In this document: positions 48,294-63,239 of the stretch, piece after piece
Numbering within the stretch: the first letter of the stretch is position 1
Layout of the letters: every line of letters starts with the position of its first letter
Assembly: GCF_020882245.1 (NCBI RefSeq)
Contig: NC_083599.1
Location: forward strand, 73,825,745 to 73,889,744
From: Rhopalosiphum padi
Taxonomy: Eukaryota; Arthropoda; Insecta; Hemiptera; Aphididae
Reading direction: 5' to 3'
DNA length: 64,000 nt
The notes under the pieces: generated by a model
Told to the model about the DNA's origin: nothing
Database searches by the model: none
What the model saw: the letters and a program-made list of their open reading frames with translations, nothing else
Program-made: the position numbers and the translations under genes

Positions 48294-51249
48294 TACTATG
48301 ATTTTGCGATAAAATGATTTTCGATTGCTTGAAACATATTTTATCCGTCTCAACGTCCGTATATGATTTTATACTGAAGAAATGTATTACTGCCCAAGTA
48401 GGTAGGTATTAATAGTTTTGTTTGAACCTCTAACAGTCTATGACTTGAAATGAAAATAATCACATCATCAAGATTTTTAATTGAATGCGTGCCGGTATGG
48501 TATTCCTTGTAAAAAGTCGGGTGCGCTCAGAATATTATAACATCTATTATTAAATCGTTTCACAATGTTTTTAGTCTCGCAATTCCCACCAAAAAAAAAT
48601 GTATAAAATATGTAAATATTTAATAATTTAAAACGAAACAAAATAAAACCACGAAATAGGAATACTCTTCAAAATTTAATTTTCAGGAATCTCATACTAT
48701 TTATAAATTAAAATAAATGGTCATTCGTCAACTAATTAATTTGAAATATGTTCAAACCAAATTAATACAAAATAATATAGTGGCAATCAAACAAACAATC
48801 ATTGTGTAAATATAATATAAATTATAGAAAGGCAGCGTCTGCATGAATCAATATTCATTAACATTATCATTATGACTAATGCTATATTCTTAATTTTATT
48901 TTCTAAAAAGCAGATTATTATATCTAATTAGTATAGCTATAAAGTACATTCCAACATTGTATGTACGTATTTTCGATTAACCTACGACCTTTTATAGATA
49001 ACTACTTATCATTGGTAAAGCATACTCAGTTCAAACATCATTTTTATATTGTTATTATAAATCATTAAATATAATGAAAAATAATTCATTTAGTGGACAA
49101 ATAATTCGATAACGTATAATGGGATATGTTGTTTTACTATACTTATAACGTTTTAAGTTTATATTATATCAAGAGCTGGAAAGATAAAGAAAAATACAAA
49201 GTCCACCATGTAATTATACGTTTATAACTACTGTTAACAGTGCTTATATTATTTATATTATAAAATAAAAATATGACTATAATCAATATAATCAACGTGT
49301 ATATATATAAAAAAAAAAATACTTACATTATATGCAACCACTGATCGTAATACTTAATCACAAGAGCAACGTCAATGTTACAGTACCTATACTTATTCTT
49401 TAAAACATTCTATTATACCTAATTATTATAACTATGAAAGTAATTCAGATATTATATACGCGTATGGCGTATTATATAAAATAAAGCATTTATGAATAAT
49501 AACTTAATAAAATTAGAAGTACTTAATATCAAAATAAATAATTTAAAACTATTTAAATTTAATATAATTATATATGTAATGTATATATTCTCTATGTTAT
49601 TTTTTACATCAATATTAATCAATAATAATAATAATAATACGTTAAATAATAAATTTGTTTAAATAGTATGACGTATGAAGATAATAGATATATCACATAA
49701 GCTTTGTTTACGCTTATTTTTAATACAATTTTCAACGATTGAAGTTTTTAGTTTTATTTTCATTTTGTTTTACTTGGTAATAACCCTTTTAAATTGTAAA
49801 TGAACATTTTATTTAGGGTACCTACTTACATATAAATTTCAGTGAAGTATACGTAATTATTAACGTAATATACGTAATTATTAACTATAAATTAATTAAT
49901 TAACTATACTGGATACCTATTAAATTTATAATAAAACCGATATAGTAGGTAACCTTCATTCGTCATCTGGGTTCTAAAAAGTAGATAGCATGTTAACTTC
50001 ACTAATATTGTTTGTTATAAAATAAAAAACTGGTAAGATTGTATTGAAACTAGTCTTGTGTGTATGTATTTGTTCTATGTTGCATACTATATTCACAACT
50101 TATTATAAGCTAATACAAATTTTTGAAAAAAATTATGATTATTTATATAATATAATAATGTTCTATTGTTATATTTACATATAAGAACTCTGTCACTGCA
50201 GTGAGTCGATATTTTATAATCAAATTACTTTAATAGTATATACTATTATTCGTATCTAATTTGTTCAAACTAATAACCCAATTATTATAAAAATCAATAA
50301 AATCAGACCAATAGAGTTTTATTTACCTACTTTTAATGACAATGTACGTCGTATCACTCGCATCCGGTGACATTTACAAATTTATCAGTAGACCGACGGA
50401 ATTAACAATTAAACATTATATTAAGTATCAACTGTATAATCGGTTGGTATGTGGACACTAATGTATAGTGTGAATCATTTTAAAATTTATATTTAATTAT
50501 TAAATAGTGATTTATTGTTCTTCTCTATACTATTTGTCACCAAAATGTATGACCAGATATAAACTATAAAGTATTGAAATAAATATTTAAAACTTATCGT
50601 TATTAAATTATTATAAATATATTAAGTATAAACACATTTATATTATTGTGGTTCAATTTTTACAGGAAAACAATACAATAATAGTAAATCAGTGTTTTTT
50701 TTCAAAAATTGGTGTATTTTCGTTTTTCCGTTATTTTTGTTACATTTTCCTTCCTATACGTATACTAATAGAAAACCACTTTGATTCTAATCAAAAAGCA
50801 GCATCGAACGAAAAAAACACGTTATTGTAAAATTGTATAAATTATTATATTCCTCGCTCCGATCAAAATATAAAATCTAATAAACCGTGAAATTTCAAAA
50901 TCAGATACGACCTTGATTTTTTTTCATATGAATATAATATTTCATCTGGATACAACGAAAATCGTTTAAATCCGAAACAATTGCTAATCATATTACATGT
51001 AGTTCACCTGTGTTAATCGTTAATCTGTGGGAATACTGGGAATAAATAGGATACAAATAAACCATCAGCCCTCGCAAAATGATATGTATATGTGTATCAA
51101 ATTAGTACTAATATATCAAATATATCTAAGGATGCAAATGCGCAGTGACGAGTTATATTTCACAAATAACATTAATTGATGCATAATAATTATAAATATC
51201 CAATTTTATATCACGGTAAAGATAGGTACTTTTAACAATAATATAATAT
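48294..51249. other. Non-coding AT-rich stretch
   Basis: No gene or well-bounded repeat recognised. Confidence 0.5.
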
Positions 51250-51257
51250 ATATATAC

Positions 51258-51336
51258 CAGGGCTGGCCTGCAGCGAGAAGAGACTCGCGAGTTTCCCAAT
51301 ATGATGATGAATATGGAAGAACTGAAATGAAAAAAG

Positions 51337-51383
<47 letters not shown>

Positions 51384-51461
51384 TCTAAAAATGTTTTGTA
51401 TCTTAAAATAAGATGCGAGTCGCATGAGTCTATGACAAGAGCTACAGTTTTGCCAGCCATG
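51258..51461. mobile_element. hAT-like MITE with perfect 8-bp duplication
   Basis: Starts CAGGGCTGGC and ends GCCAGCCATG, flanked by ATATATAC on both sides (51250-51257, 51462-51469). Contains an (AT)n tract at about 51346-51373. The minus-strand short frames over it are low complexity. Confidence 0.85.
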
Positions 51462-51469
51462 ATATATAC

Positions 51470-52565
51470 AGTATAATATAACAGATAGACGACCTAAAAA
51501 AAAAAAATTATGCTACTTCAACTTATGACAAAAGTTATTAATATTACCTATCTATATTATGAGTAAATAATTTAAGAAATATACTCATGTCAGCAAATTT
51601 TCAAAACTCATATTTTTAAAAAAGTTATTGCGTTCCAAATTAATTTAATCAAAAAATAATGATACCATCAAAATTGTTCTTATAATCAGATTCACAAATT
51701 GGCTATTTTTAATTTATTCAAAACAATTTTAATTAAATTTTAATTTTTTTATTTTCAGTACTAAAAAATAAACATAAAAAAAATTAAATTATACATGTTG
51801 CGTTAAGGTCTCTTAATGATAAAAAAAAAAAATTGAATATTAATTAGAACAAAAGTTATTCTAATATTATTGTTCTATTAGATACACCCTGTATATTTTA
51901 AATCAAATTATGCGAAACGAGTATTTTAAATATTATAATAATATACACTAATTATTTAAAAATTAGTCATTTTTTACACATGTCCAATAAAGTTAAAAAC
52001 CTAAAATAGTCTGTTCAGGTAAAATGACAGGCTTACGGTGAATTTCGTTGTCCGTAACCACTAGGGTCCCATACAACACCACTGTATTTTTACTCAGTTC
52101 AACTCACAGCCCACAGGCAACTACTAAAAATATAGAAATCAATCATAAAATATTTTTCATTTTCATTGTTCACAGGCATTAAAACACGTAAACAATGTAG
52201 TATGGTTTTTTTAGTCGCATCTTCTGCGGTGGTGTAGGGCAATATCCACAACCCCCAAATTTATTTATTTTAATGAGGTGATCACTAACAATATTACATA
52301 CGTTTGTAATCTTACAATATGTATATATTTGTATAAATGATGTCGTTAATTTTAGGCAATTCTATATATTTTATTAAATACTATCAATTATCCTTATTGT
52401 AAAAAAAAAAAACAATGACAAATAATTAAATAAGACTATAGTGTACTTGAGTTTTAGATATAATTTATTTTAAGTAAGGTTTTATATTAAATTAATATTT
52501 TTTTTTATTTCCATATTAAATAGAATCCAGTTTAACTAGCATAATTATACAACTAAAATTTATTT
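51470..52565. other. Non-coding AT-rich stretch
   Basis: No gene recognised. ACACCCTGTATA near 51885 is a common end-like word of insect repeats. Confidence 0.45.
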
Positions 52566-53228
52566 GTGACTATCCGTTCGTTAGCCGCGGTGATTTTTAA
52601 ATTTTAATATTGTGCGTGACGTCACGGATTCGTTCGCCGTTGCGGCGGTCATATCCATTCAGCACAACGATAGTGGCGCGAAGCTAAGTCAAATAAGAAA
52701 TAGCATAGTAACCACTAACATAAAGTAATAGGAAACCAAATTTTACCATTGAAAAACCATTCTAATTTGTGTTAATCCATCGGCCAGCTTTACAGGGAAA
52801 ACATCTGAACATAATAATATTATAATGTCGTATAATATATCAACCGATCAAATATATTGTGCAGATTGGAACAGAAGAACTCGCAAGCAGATTGGTTAGA
52901 TGGCTTAAACGTTATCTAAGTACTTTTAAGACCGATTTTTTGTACGCGACGTAAATAACGTAAAATATAATTTTCTGCTCCCCGCCACTACCTACCCATT
53001 CTACTACTCTCATTGCTACGGCGGCAGCGGAGACGTACAACGAACGTGTACGTTGTACGCAACGCCGGACCCACCACTTAAGGTGTCTACCGTATCGTCA
53101 TTTTAATAATTATCATTACTATAATATATACTATAATAAATAAAAATGATCCAAATTTAAAAATTCATTTTCAGGTTTAACAGTCAAATAAAATCGCGAA
53201 TATTTTTATAAAAATATAGCTGATTTCA

Positions 53229-53751
53229 TACCAAAAACACTTCGTTTTCTCTGAGTAAAAAAAGCTAAGTTAAAAAATATCGTTACATTTAGTACCTACT
53301 GATTAAATCTTTAAATTTAAGTACATGATGTAATATGGAAACTAAGTAAAATGCCATTTTATAATGTTACAATTACCTATGACGACAAATAAGATCAATT
53401 TTATTTATAAAGTTAAACACTTTCAACATATTGTTTATCTACTTGGCGTTGGCAGGGCATAAAAATATACATAAATAAATACAAATAAGTAACCGCCGTA
53501 GTAAATTTCGTAAATAAATTAATAATTTATAAACAATATGTTGATTAAGTGTTCAAATTTACAATTGATCTTATTTGTCGTCATAGGTATTTGTGATATT
53601 AAAAATGGCATTTTCCTTAATTAATAATTTACGTATTACATCACGTATTTTAAAGATTTTAATCGTTACCTACTAAATGTAATGTCACAACAGAATTTTT
53701 TTTAACTTAGCTATTTTTACATGGAGTTATTACTAAGTGTTTTTGGTGTGA
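53229..53751. mobile_element. Foldback MITE with arms of about 200 bp
   Basis: Left arm 53229-53425 and right arm 53536-53751 are inverted copies (ACCAAAAACACTT, AGCTAAGTTAAAAA, ACATTTAGTA, ATGACGACAAATAAGATCAA). The spacer is about 110 bp. Confidence 0.8.
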
Positions 53752-54394
53752 TATAATATACGGCAATATTTATCTGGATGTTGCCGATTCCCGCATAATT
53801 AAGAAAAACGTGATTCCTTTTTTTACGAGTTATAAATTATAAAATGTAAAACCATAATGTAAAGATTTAATAATATTATATTTTTTAATAACTACAATGT
53901 TTATATAGATACACACTATATAATACCTATATAGTTTTCAAATGTAGACGTATAACTATTATTTAATTATACATTTGTATATTTCTACAAATATTTTAAT
54001 TATTAAAAAAAAATGAACCAAACCAAACATGAAAAAATACCAATAAAATTAGTCTTTCAAAAATATTTTATTTCTATGAAAAGAGTTTTTTTTGTTAGTG
54101 TAATCACTAATTTAAATCTAATTATTAAAAGTAATAAATTACCAACAGTTAGTTGTATATATAAAAAAAAAATTAAATTAAAAATGAATATATTAGGTGA
54201 ATAATATTGTGTATAATATTATTAATGTATTTACGTGATTATTTACTGAATACAGTGTTACATTATATTAGTTACAAAATGATTCCTTCTCTAAAATTCT
54301 ATAATTTACAACTGGCAGAACAACAAATAATGTTTTTCTAATCAGGCGGAAAACGAAAAGTTTATTTTTAGTGGAAAGCGGCGTCAACCATTAA

Positions 54395-55345
54395 TCCGTT
54401 TTTGCAAGTTTAACGTAAAATAATAACATCATTAATTTTTTTTTTTTCGAATGAACTGATAAAATGTATTTAGGAGTACCTCGTAATCTTTTAATTTGTA
54501 TAATTAATAATTATACTATATTTTTGTTATTTTTATGTTACTATAATATAACATTATAACATTATAAATTTATAACTCTCATTTAGTAGGTACACGCGCG
54601 AAGCACTCAAGTAGTATTGTGTTTTGTCATTTTTTATTTAATTTTTTATACTTTCGTTACTTGCAGCTACTTAAATGTTGTGTTCAGTGTTTGGTTACAA
54701 TTGCAATACCTAGTTTAAAAAAATGGTTTGTATTGGGAAAATTCTTTTTTTTTAGATTTCCTTATAGATAATTATTATAATCATAATAATATTTATAACA
54801 TTAATACGACGATACGACTATATTGTTATAAAAATAAGCATCGATCAAAAATTTAAAATAAGCACATAGCAATACTTTTTTATGACAGTGGTGTATTATA
54901 ATTTATAATATAATTGTTATTATTTTATTAATATTAAACCAAAATGTGATATAACTACAAGAATAAAAAAAAAACTGTGCGTGTAACATGCAAGTAAGCG
55001 CGGATGAAGTGAAACTTCTTTCAGTCATGCTGCAACTGATATTAGGTGTGTATTGGAATAAAATTAAAATAACATACTTTACAATTTATTAATTTTTTAC
55101 TTTATTTATTTGTAACTAATAATGATACAATGGGAAAATAAATAAATAAATACAGCGGCCCGTGACGTACGGCCGTGATGCCGACCGTGCCCGACCGTCG
55201 TCTTTTTTTTTTGTACCCTCTGTAAAGAAGTTTCACTTCAAAAATATTATAAGGTACTCTTAAATACATTTTCTTAGGTTATTCGATAAAAAATAAGTTT
55301 ATAACAAGCAGTTACTTTACGTTAAACCAAAAACGGATATATATA
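54395..55345. repeat. Inverted-repeat pair with inner palindrome words
   Basis: 54395-54490 and 55245-55345 share CCGTTTTTG, TTTAACGTAAA and AAAATGTATTTA.GAGTACCT in inverse order. Inside, GAAGTGAAACTTCTTT occurs at 55006 and inverted at 55230. GC-rich words (GGTCGGGCACGGTCGGCAT inverse) lie beside the right one. Confidence 0.6.
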
Positions 55346-55465
55346 ATAAATTATATGTCGTGTATTGGTGTACTACTATACTGCATGGCCACCACCGCGG
55401 CGAACAAAAAACTGTAACGTCACGCGCAATATTAAAAATCGCCGTAACTAGCGAACGGGTGGTCA

Positions 55466-58400
55466 CATATTAAACCACCGATCGACTGCGCTGTACATCA
55501 GAATCGACAGAATCGCATTGCTATATTTACGAGTGTTCCAATTAACAACACATATTATGAATATTATGAATATTTTTCCAAATCAGAATTAAACGTATAT
55601 TTTTATTAACGACCTAAATTAAACAAAGGAATTTCAAAAACATGTATACACTTATAATAAACATTCTATAATAGAGAGTTGAGGATGAGTATTATCTACA
55701 AATCATGTTATTCTACGCGATTCCTAAAGCATGATTCTTTATAATTTCTAATTTATTGCCGTTTAAATAAAAATAATAATTTAAGTTTAGATTACCTACA
55801 ATAAAATTATAATAATAAATAACATATAAAAATATTATTTTAATATTATAATACGAGTACATAAGGGTAATGACTACAGTATTCTACAATACTAAATAAA
55901 TATAAAACAAACATAGGTAAATTAAAATAAATTCCCGATAATTTAATCTCTAAGCCCTTTCTTACCTATGTGGTATACCTTTAAGAAAAAAGCTAATATT
56001 TGCAGCATTTGATTTTAAATTAAATTAAATGTCAATATAATGAATTATTGATGAATTGATGATTAACCATTTATTATTTGTATTTATGTTAAAATATATT
56101 CAGATGTTAAAAATAAAAATAGATTGTTATATAATTTAAAAAAATATGATTTGTAGAATAATAAATCGAAATGAAAAACATATTTCTATATGTTATATGA
56201 CTGTAATATTGTCCGACGTCTTTTTATATATTTTGACCTTTGCTATGAAAATCATTATCGGTTAAATTCATTTCCGAGCGTTAGTAATTTACAATAATAA
56301 ATTAAGCTTATATTATTATTATGGAATATAAAACTAAAACCTTTATGAGATAAATAAGTTATTCCAAACGAACAATCTGGTATACAAATGATTAAACATT
56401 GACTAAACGTTTAAATAATATTTATATTATTAGGATGGCGCGACACCAGGGTTATTGTTATTTATCAATATTCTTCAAATCTATATAATGTATAAACATT
56501 ATTTGTATAGTTTGTACTTTACTCGTAAACAGTAATTATCAATACGACTAACATTTGTGTACAATTCAATTATGATAATGCTTAAAAACAGCTACAAAGA
56601 TTGATAATTACTTGAAATACTTTTAAATAGTCGTATTCATCGTTCAAAATTAATAAAATGGAACGTATGCAGTAAACATAAAACATTTTTCCAATATCTA
56701 AAATTAAAAGAAATACAAATCAGAAGCACTTTGCCTATTACTTAAATATTATTATTTCTATGTTTTGCTATAATTATTTTAATTATATATAATAATACTT
56801 TATAATGAATACTAACATTGACTAAACTAATGATGCATATGGTTACAGCTGCAAATTGAAAAACTCATATAAAATGTTATCTGTAAAAATATTTAAATGG
56901 TCATTTTATTAAGATTTATAGCTTAGAAAAACATATGTTTACTTATTTCGTCGACATTCACTATTACAGTATTACAACCACTACAATGGCTATTTATACC
57001 AGTATTAATTTTATTAGAATAAATATTAGTTATTACAGATTTTCGTACTTATATTATTTATTAAATAAAGAAACAAAATATGTAAGAATAACTTTGACAC
57101 ATCATTAAAATGCCAAGCAAAAATGTAAACTAAAATAATGCACAGCCGTACAGGATAGTGGAGCATAAAATGGAATAATTATTTGAATATTCTTATAGTG
57201 GTAATTCACTGCATTATATACCTATTGGCTATTAATTAGTTTTAATATTATATTAAATATAACTAAAATATTTTATGGAATTTTTGTTTTTATTTCTTAG
57301 ATACTATTTAAATACAAACATTTTCAAGTTCCTACTTAATTTTATCGCATGAATATTGTAATAAATACATAATTATTTCAATTAATGTTTTAGATTCTAA
57401 GCAGATCATTTAATATATAAACCTATTGGTTTTACAATGTGTTGCTGTTTTTATGCGTGAAAAAAATTGTATAGTAGAAACATCCTCAACTGTGGTTTCT
57501 AATGGAAAACTAAATCTCTAGAAGGTCGAAATTAAAAAATATCCAATAAGTTCTTTAAAAAATTAATCGTCAAAAACAGACAAAAATTATGAAAATAAAA
57601 TTAAAAAATCAGTTTCGTCTTTTGTATGATGAAAAAACGAACAACTGACATTTTCATAAAATATAATTGGTATTTAGTATTTTCTAGAAACAATTCAAAG
57701 ATATTTTGGTTTTTTTGGAGATATTTATAGAAATTCGACCATTTTTTAGTTTTTTTTAGACTTACCTATGTATAACATTTTTAAATAAGTATTAATAGTA
57801 TGTCAAAAAAGCTACTACATACACTCGACTGTTGACAGTGCAACTTTAGGTTAACCTTGGTTTTTTATATTTATTTTTATTTGTTATGATTAGTTTTTAA
57901 TGTTTTTATTTATAAATGACAATATGAAAAAATGTGTAAAACGTAGGAATTTACATTATATTACTTAAAATAATTAAGAATTATAATCTGTTTTTAAAAA
58001 CATTCCTTCATTAGTCATAAAGTATTTAGTAATTAATGATATCAAATACCTACATTCTGTACATTCTTTACCTATATAATATACTTATAATGATACTAGT
58101 ACGTGTTTGGTCGAAAATGGCCATGCCAAGGATTTTAAAACATTTTAATTTCTTTATAATGTTATAGCGGAAAGATATTTAAAAAACTAACGAAATGAAT
58201 AAATGAAAAATGAAAAAATTCTGAAAAAAAACCTTTTTAAGGAATACGTGTACAATATTACAACCATATTTTATAAAATAGTTTCAATTCCGATGATATA
58301 ACAATAAATTATTACGGTGTACCTATACAAGTTGCGGTCAAAATCAAAAATTACGCACTAATTGCGGACACTATTTGTGCTTTTATACCTCAGTAGTGGG

Positions 58401-59001
58401 GTAAAAGCACAAATATAAATAAATATATCTTAAATATATAGTATTTTAATATTTCCAAAACAACTGTGATCAACTTCAGTTGAAGTTTAGTATTATAAAT
58501 TATAATTATTTATAATTATCGTAACAAACTACGGTGACGGTTGATAATCATTTAAATTAATAAGGTTAACTATACATTATTTACAGTAAAAACTTATATC
58601 AAATGGTATTTAATAGCTCTAAAATCAACTACAATATAAAAGCATGGAACTTGTACATAGAAAAAAAATTTCCAGATTGTACTACTTATAGTTGACGTAG
58701 AACCCGCATGTGTTTGTCTCCGTCTTACACACGTGCGACATAGTAAATTTTCGTTCACCATTTTCAATAGTGTGCTGTTAGTTATGATATTATAGAGTCA
58801 ACTGACCTAATATAAAATTGAAAGGTAAGATAATTATCCAGGGCCTTATGTAGCCTTTTATTTATATTATTATTTCTAAGTAAGTTATGATCATTTTAAA
58901 ATATACAGTTTCAAAATGATCATAACTTTTTTAGTTTTTACTTGTATCTACTTGTTATGGGTGTAGACGTGTAGTGTAAGTAAATGGTGTCCTTAAAAGG
59001 T
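55466..59001. other. Non-coding stretch with transposon fragments
   Basis: No gene recognised. 58330-58370 carries GTTGCGGTC/ATTGCGGAC words like the 27415 element, next to a 13-bp-stem hairpin (58373-58385 with 58402-58414). 58688-58745 is a solo arm of the 37307 MITE family. Confidence 0.5.
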
Positions 59002-59010
59002 CAATCATAT

Positions 59011-59776
59011 GGATATACGTCATTGGTCGCGGTAATTTGGTCGCGCGTCAATTCGTCGCGGTCATTTTGTCGCTCGACAATTAGACGCATACGACATTTC
59101 GCCGCACGTAATTTTGACGCATACTACATTTTGTCGCGCGTCAATTCGTCGCTTATCGATGTTGGCGATAATTTTTTGACTATATATAGTTGTTATTATA
59201 TGTTTGATATCGTATCTTTATAGTTTTCTTTTTAATAATATATGATTCTTTAGCATCAGTTAGTCTGTATCGAATAGTATACCAAAACAGTCTATAACAT
59301 CCTATACTATTACTATATCTATTAAACAGTAAATATACTATAAAAATAAAATATGTCTTTACAATTTATAAAAAGCCAGCGTGATGGTCGAGAAATAGAC
59401 TCTTGGAAGTATGTTCAAATGTTGACAATCATCCATTAAATGAAATTTTACTAGGTATTGCCCATAATTTTAATTTTTGTAAATAATAAGTTTCGTTTTT
59501 CCTATATTTTATTTTAATTTTACTTAATTTTTATAAATAATTAATATTCTAGTTGTGACATGTAGGTAACCATTATATTTATATTAAATTAAAATAATTA
59601 TAATGTTAAAAAAATCAATTATTAAATATTAAATTTTATATTAAATTGTTAATACATTAACTAACCTTATACAACTATGTAGTATGTATAGACGTATAGT
59701 CATATAATTATTGCCAACATCGATAAGCGACGAATTGACGCGCGACCAAGTTACCGCGACGAAATGACGGTACACC
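59011..59776. mobile_element. 766-bp MULE/Merlin-like TIR element
   Basis: Flanked by CAATCATAT on both sides (59002-59010, 59777-59785), a perfect 9-bp duplication. Ends begin with GG and share CGTCATT..TCGCGGTAA.TTGG and TCGCGCGTCAATTCGTCGC. The left end carries extra repeats of GTC.ATT.GTCGC words, so it is longer. The 79-codon frame over the left end is an artefact of these repeats. GG tips with 8-9-bp duplications fit MULE or Merlin. Confidence 0.85.
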
Positions 59777-59785
59777 CAATCATAT

Positions 59786-62700
59786 AGGACATAGGTACTA
59801 CTTTTGTGCCCCGGTATTTTTGAAATGTACTACATCTATAAAAGATAATATATCCTTTATTATATATTATATGCTAATAATATATATTTATTTCTTGGCA
59901 GTAAAATAATCATACAAATATTAACATATTAACATTTATACTTTATTGCTCATTTTGAATAATACATTTTGTAAGCATGAACAATAAACATCAAAACCAC
60001 TATTTTTAATCTTACCAATGTCCAATATTAATCCAATAATATTGCCAATCCTAATTCTAAAAATATTAATTTTGCAAAAATATATCTGCATGGAGGTTAT
60101 TTACGTAAGAATAAAAAATAGTAAGTCCGCATTTTACATATATATAAAATATACCAAGGTTGGTTACATAATAAATATAAAATATAAGAATCTAGGACAA
60201 GATAAGAGATAAAAAAGACACCGATTTATTTTTGTGTTAAAACAATTCTATTATACGATGTTTTTATATACCTGTTTTTATTTTAAAATTTCATTATTTA
60301 ATACAATAACTTACTTCTGTATAGCTTTTGGTGTTTTTTATTCGTTGCGTTTTTGTCAGTAGTATTTTCTCCTAATATGAAAATATAATCAGGCTGCAGC
60401 TTACATTAAAAATTTAAAATAGGACGCAAATACGCAATTAACTGCTACCCTTACTGGCCGTACTTACCTAACACATAATTAGCATTAATAAGGTATTTTA
60501 AAAAGAAACAGCGGCTTGTTTAGTTTTGCATCACGCTGTACAAATTCACCGAATTTATTTTTCATTGAATTCATTTTAATATTAAACAACAAATTTATTA
60601 TTTAATTATACAATATAGTTTTCAGTCAACAAAATTCAATATTATATTGCATAGCTAATAATTAATTAGGCATCTATAATAAAATCATGAATACAAATAA
60701 TTTAAAATAAAATTACAAGTCAATTAGGGTACTTATTACGATTACCGGTATTTTTCCAGAAACATAATTCCCGATTGAACTTTTTCCCGAACGCCATTTT
60801 CCAGAATTGAAATTACCGAATGAACTTTTTCCCGAACACCTTTTACCCGAATCGATTTTAAAATAGATAAATTATAATGCTTACCTAGGTACTATAGCTC
60901 CTAGTTTTTACAATATTTTTAATTTTTATAATAAATATACAATCTATACATCTTAGCATAATAAGTATTTGTGAACAAAGAAGAAAAAAAAAACATGGTA
61001 TGCATGATTAAGAAGTCACCCACTAGTGACTCAGGTTACTATTACACCGCGGGTATTATATTTTTTACGTCGCACACAATTCAACAATCGATAATTGAAT
61101 AATAAAAATAATTATCATATTAAATAATACATAAATCATCTGGGAAAAAAATACAGATCAGTGAAATAAGATAGTAGACAAAACGGAATACGACCCTTGT
61201 AAACAAAATACCCATCTGTGGCCGAATATCATTTAGGAATCACTATTGTTCATTTTAAAAAATTAATATAAACAAATTAATATAACTTCAAAATTTAAAA
61301 GTACTCAATAGCACAATTTGTTTGCTACGATGAGACGCATTATTATAAACCAAAAAATATTGATTTATAATATCCCGATATATTCTATTTAAACTATAAT
61401 ATAATGTATAATATGTGTATTTTAATTATGATATATTATTTTAAATTTGATAGATAAGCTGTTTATATATTTTATATATTATGTATTATAATCATGAGTA
61501 AATGTCTATAACAAAATAGCAGTAACACGATTTTGCATTTATTCGTTGCGCATGTCGATATATTATTTCGAGTTTCTACAACTTCATTATTACAACTATA
61601 ATTTAATCGAACTAAACCACTTTACAGGTATTTAACTTTTTACATGTATTTATCAGCTATATAAATAATTATGACAATTATTGAATATTCAAGAATTTGA
61701 TAGAGAAAGTTATTTTAATTTTTTTTTATATTCGGTAATATTATATACTCGATATGTTGATGCGCAATTCGTAAATGTTGTACCTTGTACTTTGTACGAT
61801 TATTTATTGTAGGTAAACAGACAATACGCGCAAACGATGTTGATATTTGGCACAGCCACGCAGGTCGATGATGAACAATCGATACAGGACGAAACTCTTT
61901 TGCGCACAACGTTAGCACTGCGTAAACAATACGTATATATTTTGAATTTATAAATTTAGACTTGCCTAAAATAATTGACTTATCTATACAAATTATCGGT
62001 AAAAATTACCAGCAATATAAGTTGATCTTTTATAATAGAGTATTTTACCTATATTTAAAATGACCATATGTATCAAACATATAGATATAAGTATAGCTAA
62101 GTTTATAGTTTCAAACTTTTAAACAGTTGTTAGCCAGCATGCGGTACTAAAACTGTTGAATATGAATATCCAAGTTTGAAATGCGTCGAGGGAAAAGTGT
62201 ATAAATGTAGATAGTTATAAACTTAGAGAATATCGAAATTTAAAATCTGTTGATACAAATTTTAGGTGAACAAATAAAAATGTTCTGCGAGTGTTGTATA
62301 GTCAATAAATCAAAGCAATTTAAAAAAACGATTAAGCTAATAATAATTATATTGTAACGTATTATTTACAAAGGTAATAATTTTTGATTTGATATTGATT
62401 ATTGATGATGAAAATCTATTTATATTTACATGTAAAAAAAATATATATTTGTTACAAAATGCAGAACACGCTGTGCCCAATCGAATCATAAAAAAGTAAA
62501 TATGCGCAAACAAGTTGTGCTTTTGTGCGTAAGCGTGTCGTAAAAAAGTTGAATGTGCGAGAACGATTCGTTTCCGTATGTCCCATCTGTGTTACCCGGT
62601 TGTTTAAATTTATTGATAAATAGTGTTGGGCTAACTTTATTATTTTTGCATTTACGTAATTTTATTAAAAGCTATTTAAAATATAATTAAATATTAGATT

Positions 62701-63239
62701 TTGTTCGTATTAGTTGTACAACAATATACATAAAATAACATATATCAATAAGTTGTTTTATAAGATATCTAGTTAATGCTACTACCATCGATAGTGGGAA
62801 CCGCTAACCAATACTATATAATTTAAGCCTATAAACATACATTTGTCGTAAATACTAGTTTACTGATAATAACTTTTCGTATAAACAATGTAATAGTTTT
62901 AATTTAAATATAACCGCAGAGGGCTGCAACGTTATATTTTCATTATAATATATTAACAAATAATAAATAATTTACAATGATCTACTATTAATTTAGCAAT
63001 TGTTCAAATTTTATTTATTATTAATTTTAATGTATACAAATTTTCTTTCATTTTCACTAAACACTGCTCCGTTATACGATATAAATTATGTATCATATTC
63101 GATACTTGCCATACGATATCTAATGATTCATGGTATTATAACTTTTAGATATAAAATACAAAAAGGAATACAGAAGATAAATAATAATTGTGGTCATGGT
63201 GATAATATTATTCCCTTCCTAATGTGGCATTTGATCGAC
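59786..63239. other. Non-coding stretch upstream of the innexin
   Basis: No gene recognised. 60755-60855 has repeated GA.TGAACTTTTTCCCGAAC words, one end of a MITE-like repeat without a found partner. Confidence 0.45.

Larger units (their letters stand above)
52566..55465. mobile_element. 2.9-kb TIR element or paired repeat, nested inside
   Basis: 52566-52652 (GTGACTATCCGTTCGTTAGC, GTGATTTTTAA, GTGCGTGACGTCAC, TTCGCCG) is mirrored at 55384-55465 by the inverse of the same words. Arms are about 80 bp and GC-richer than their surroundings. The interior holds two further inverted structures (53229-53751, 54395-55345) and no transposase. A target duplication was not found. Confidence 0.55.

Noticed and set aside
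51153..51460. Minus-strand frames with Tyr-Ile repeats
   Set aside because: They translate an (AT)n microsatellite inside a hAT-like MITE.
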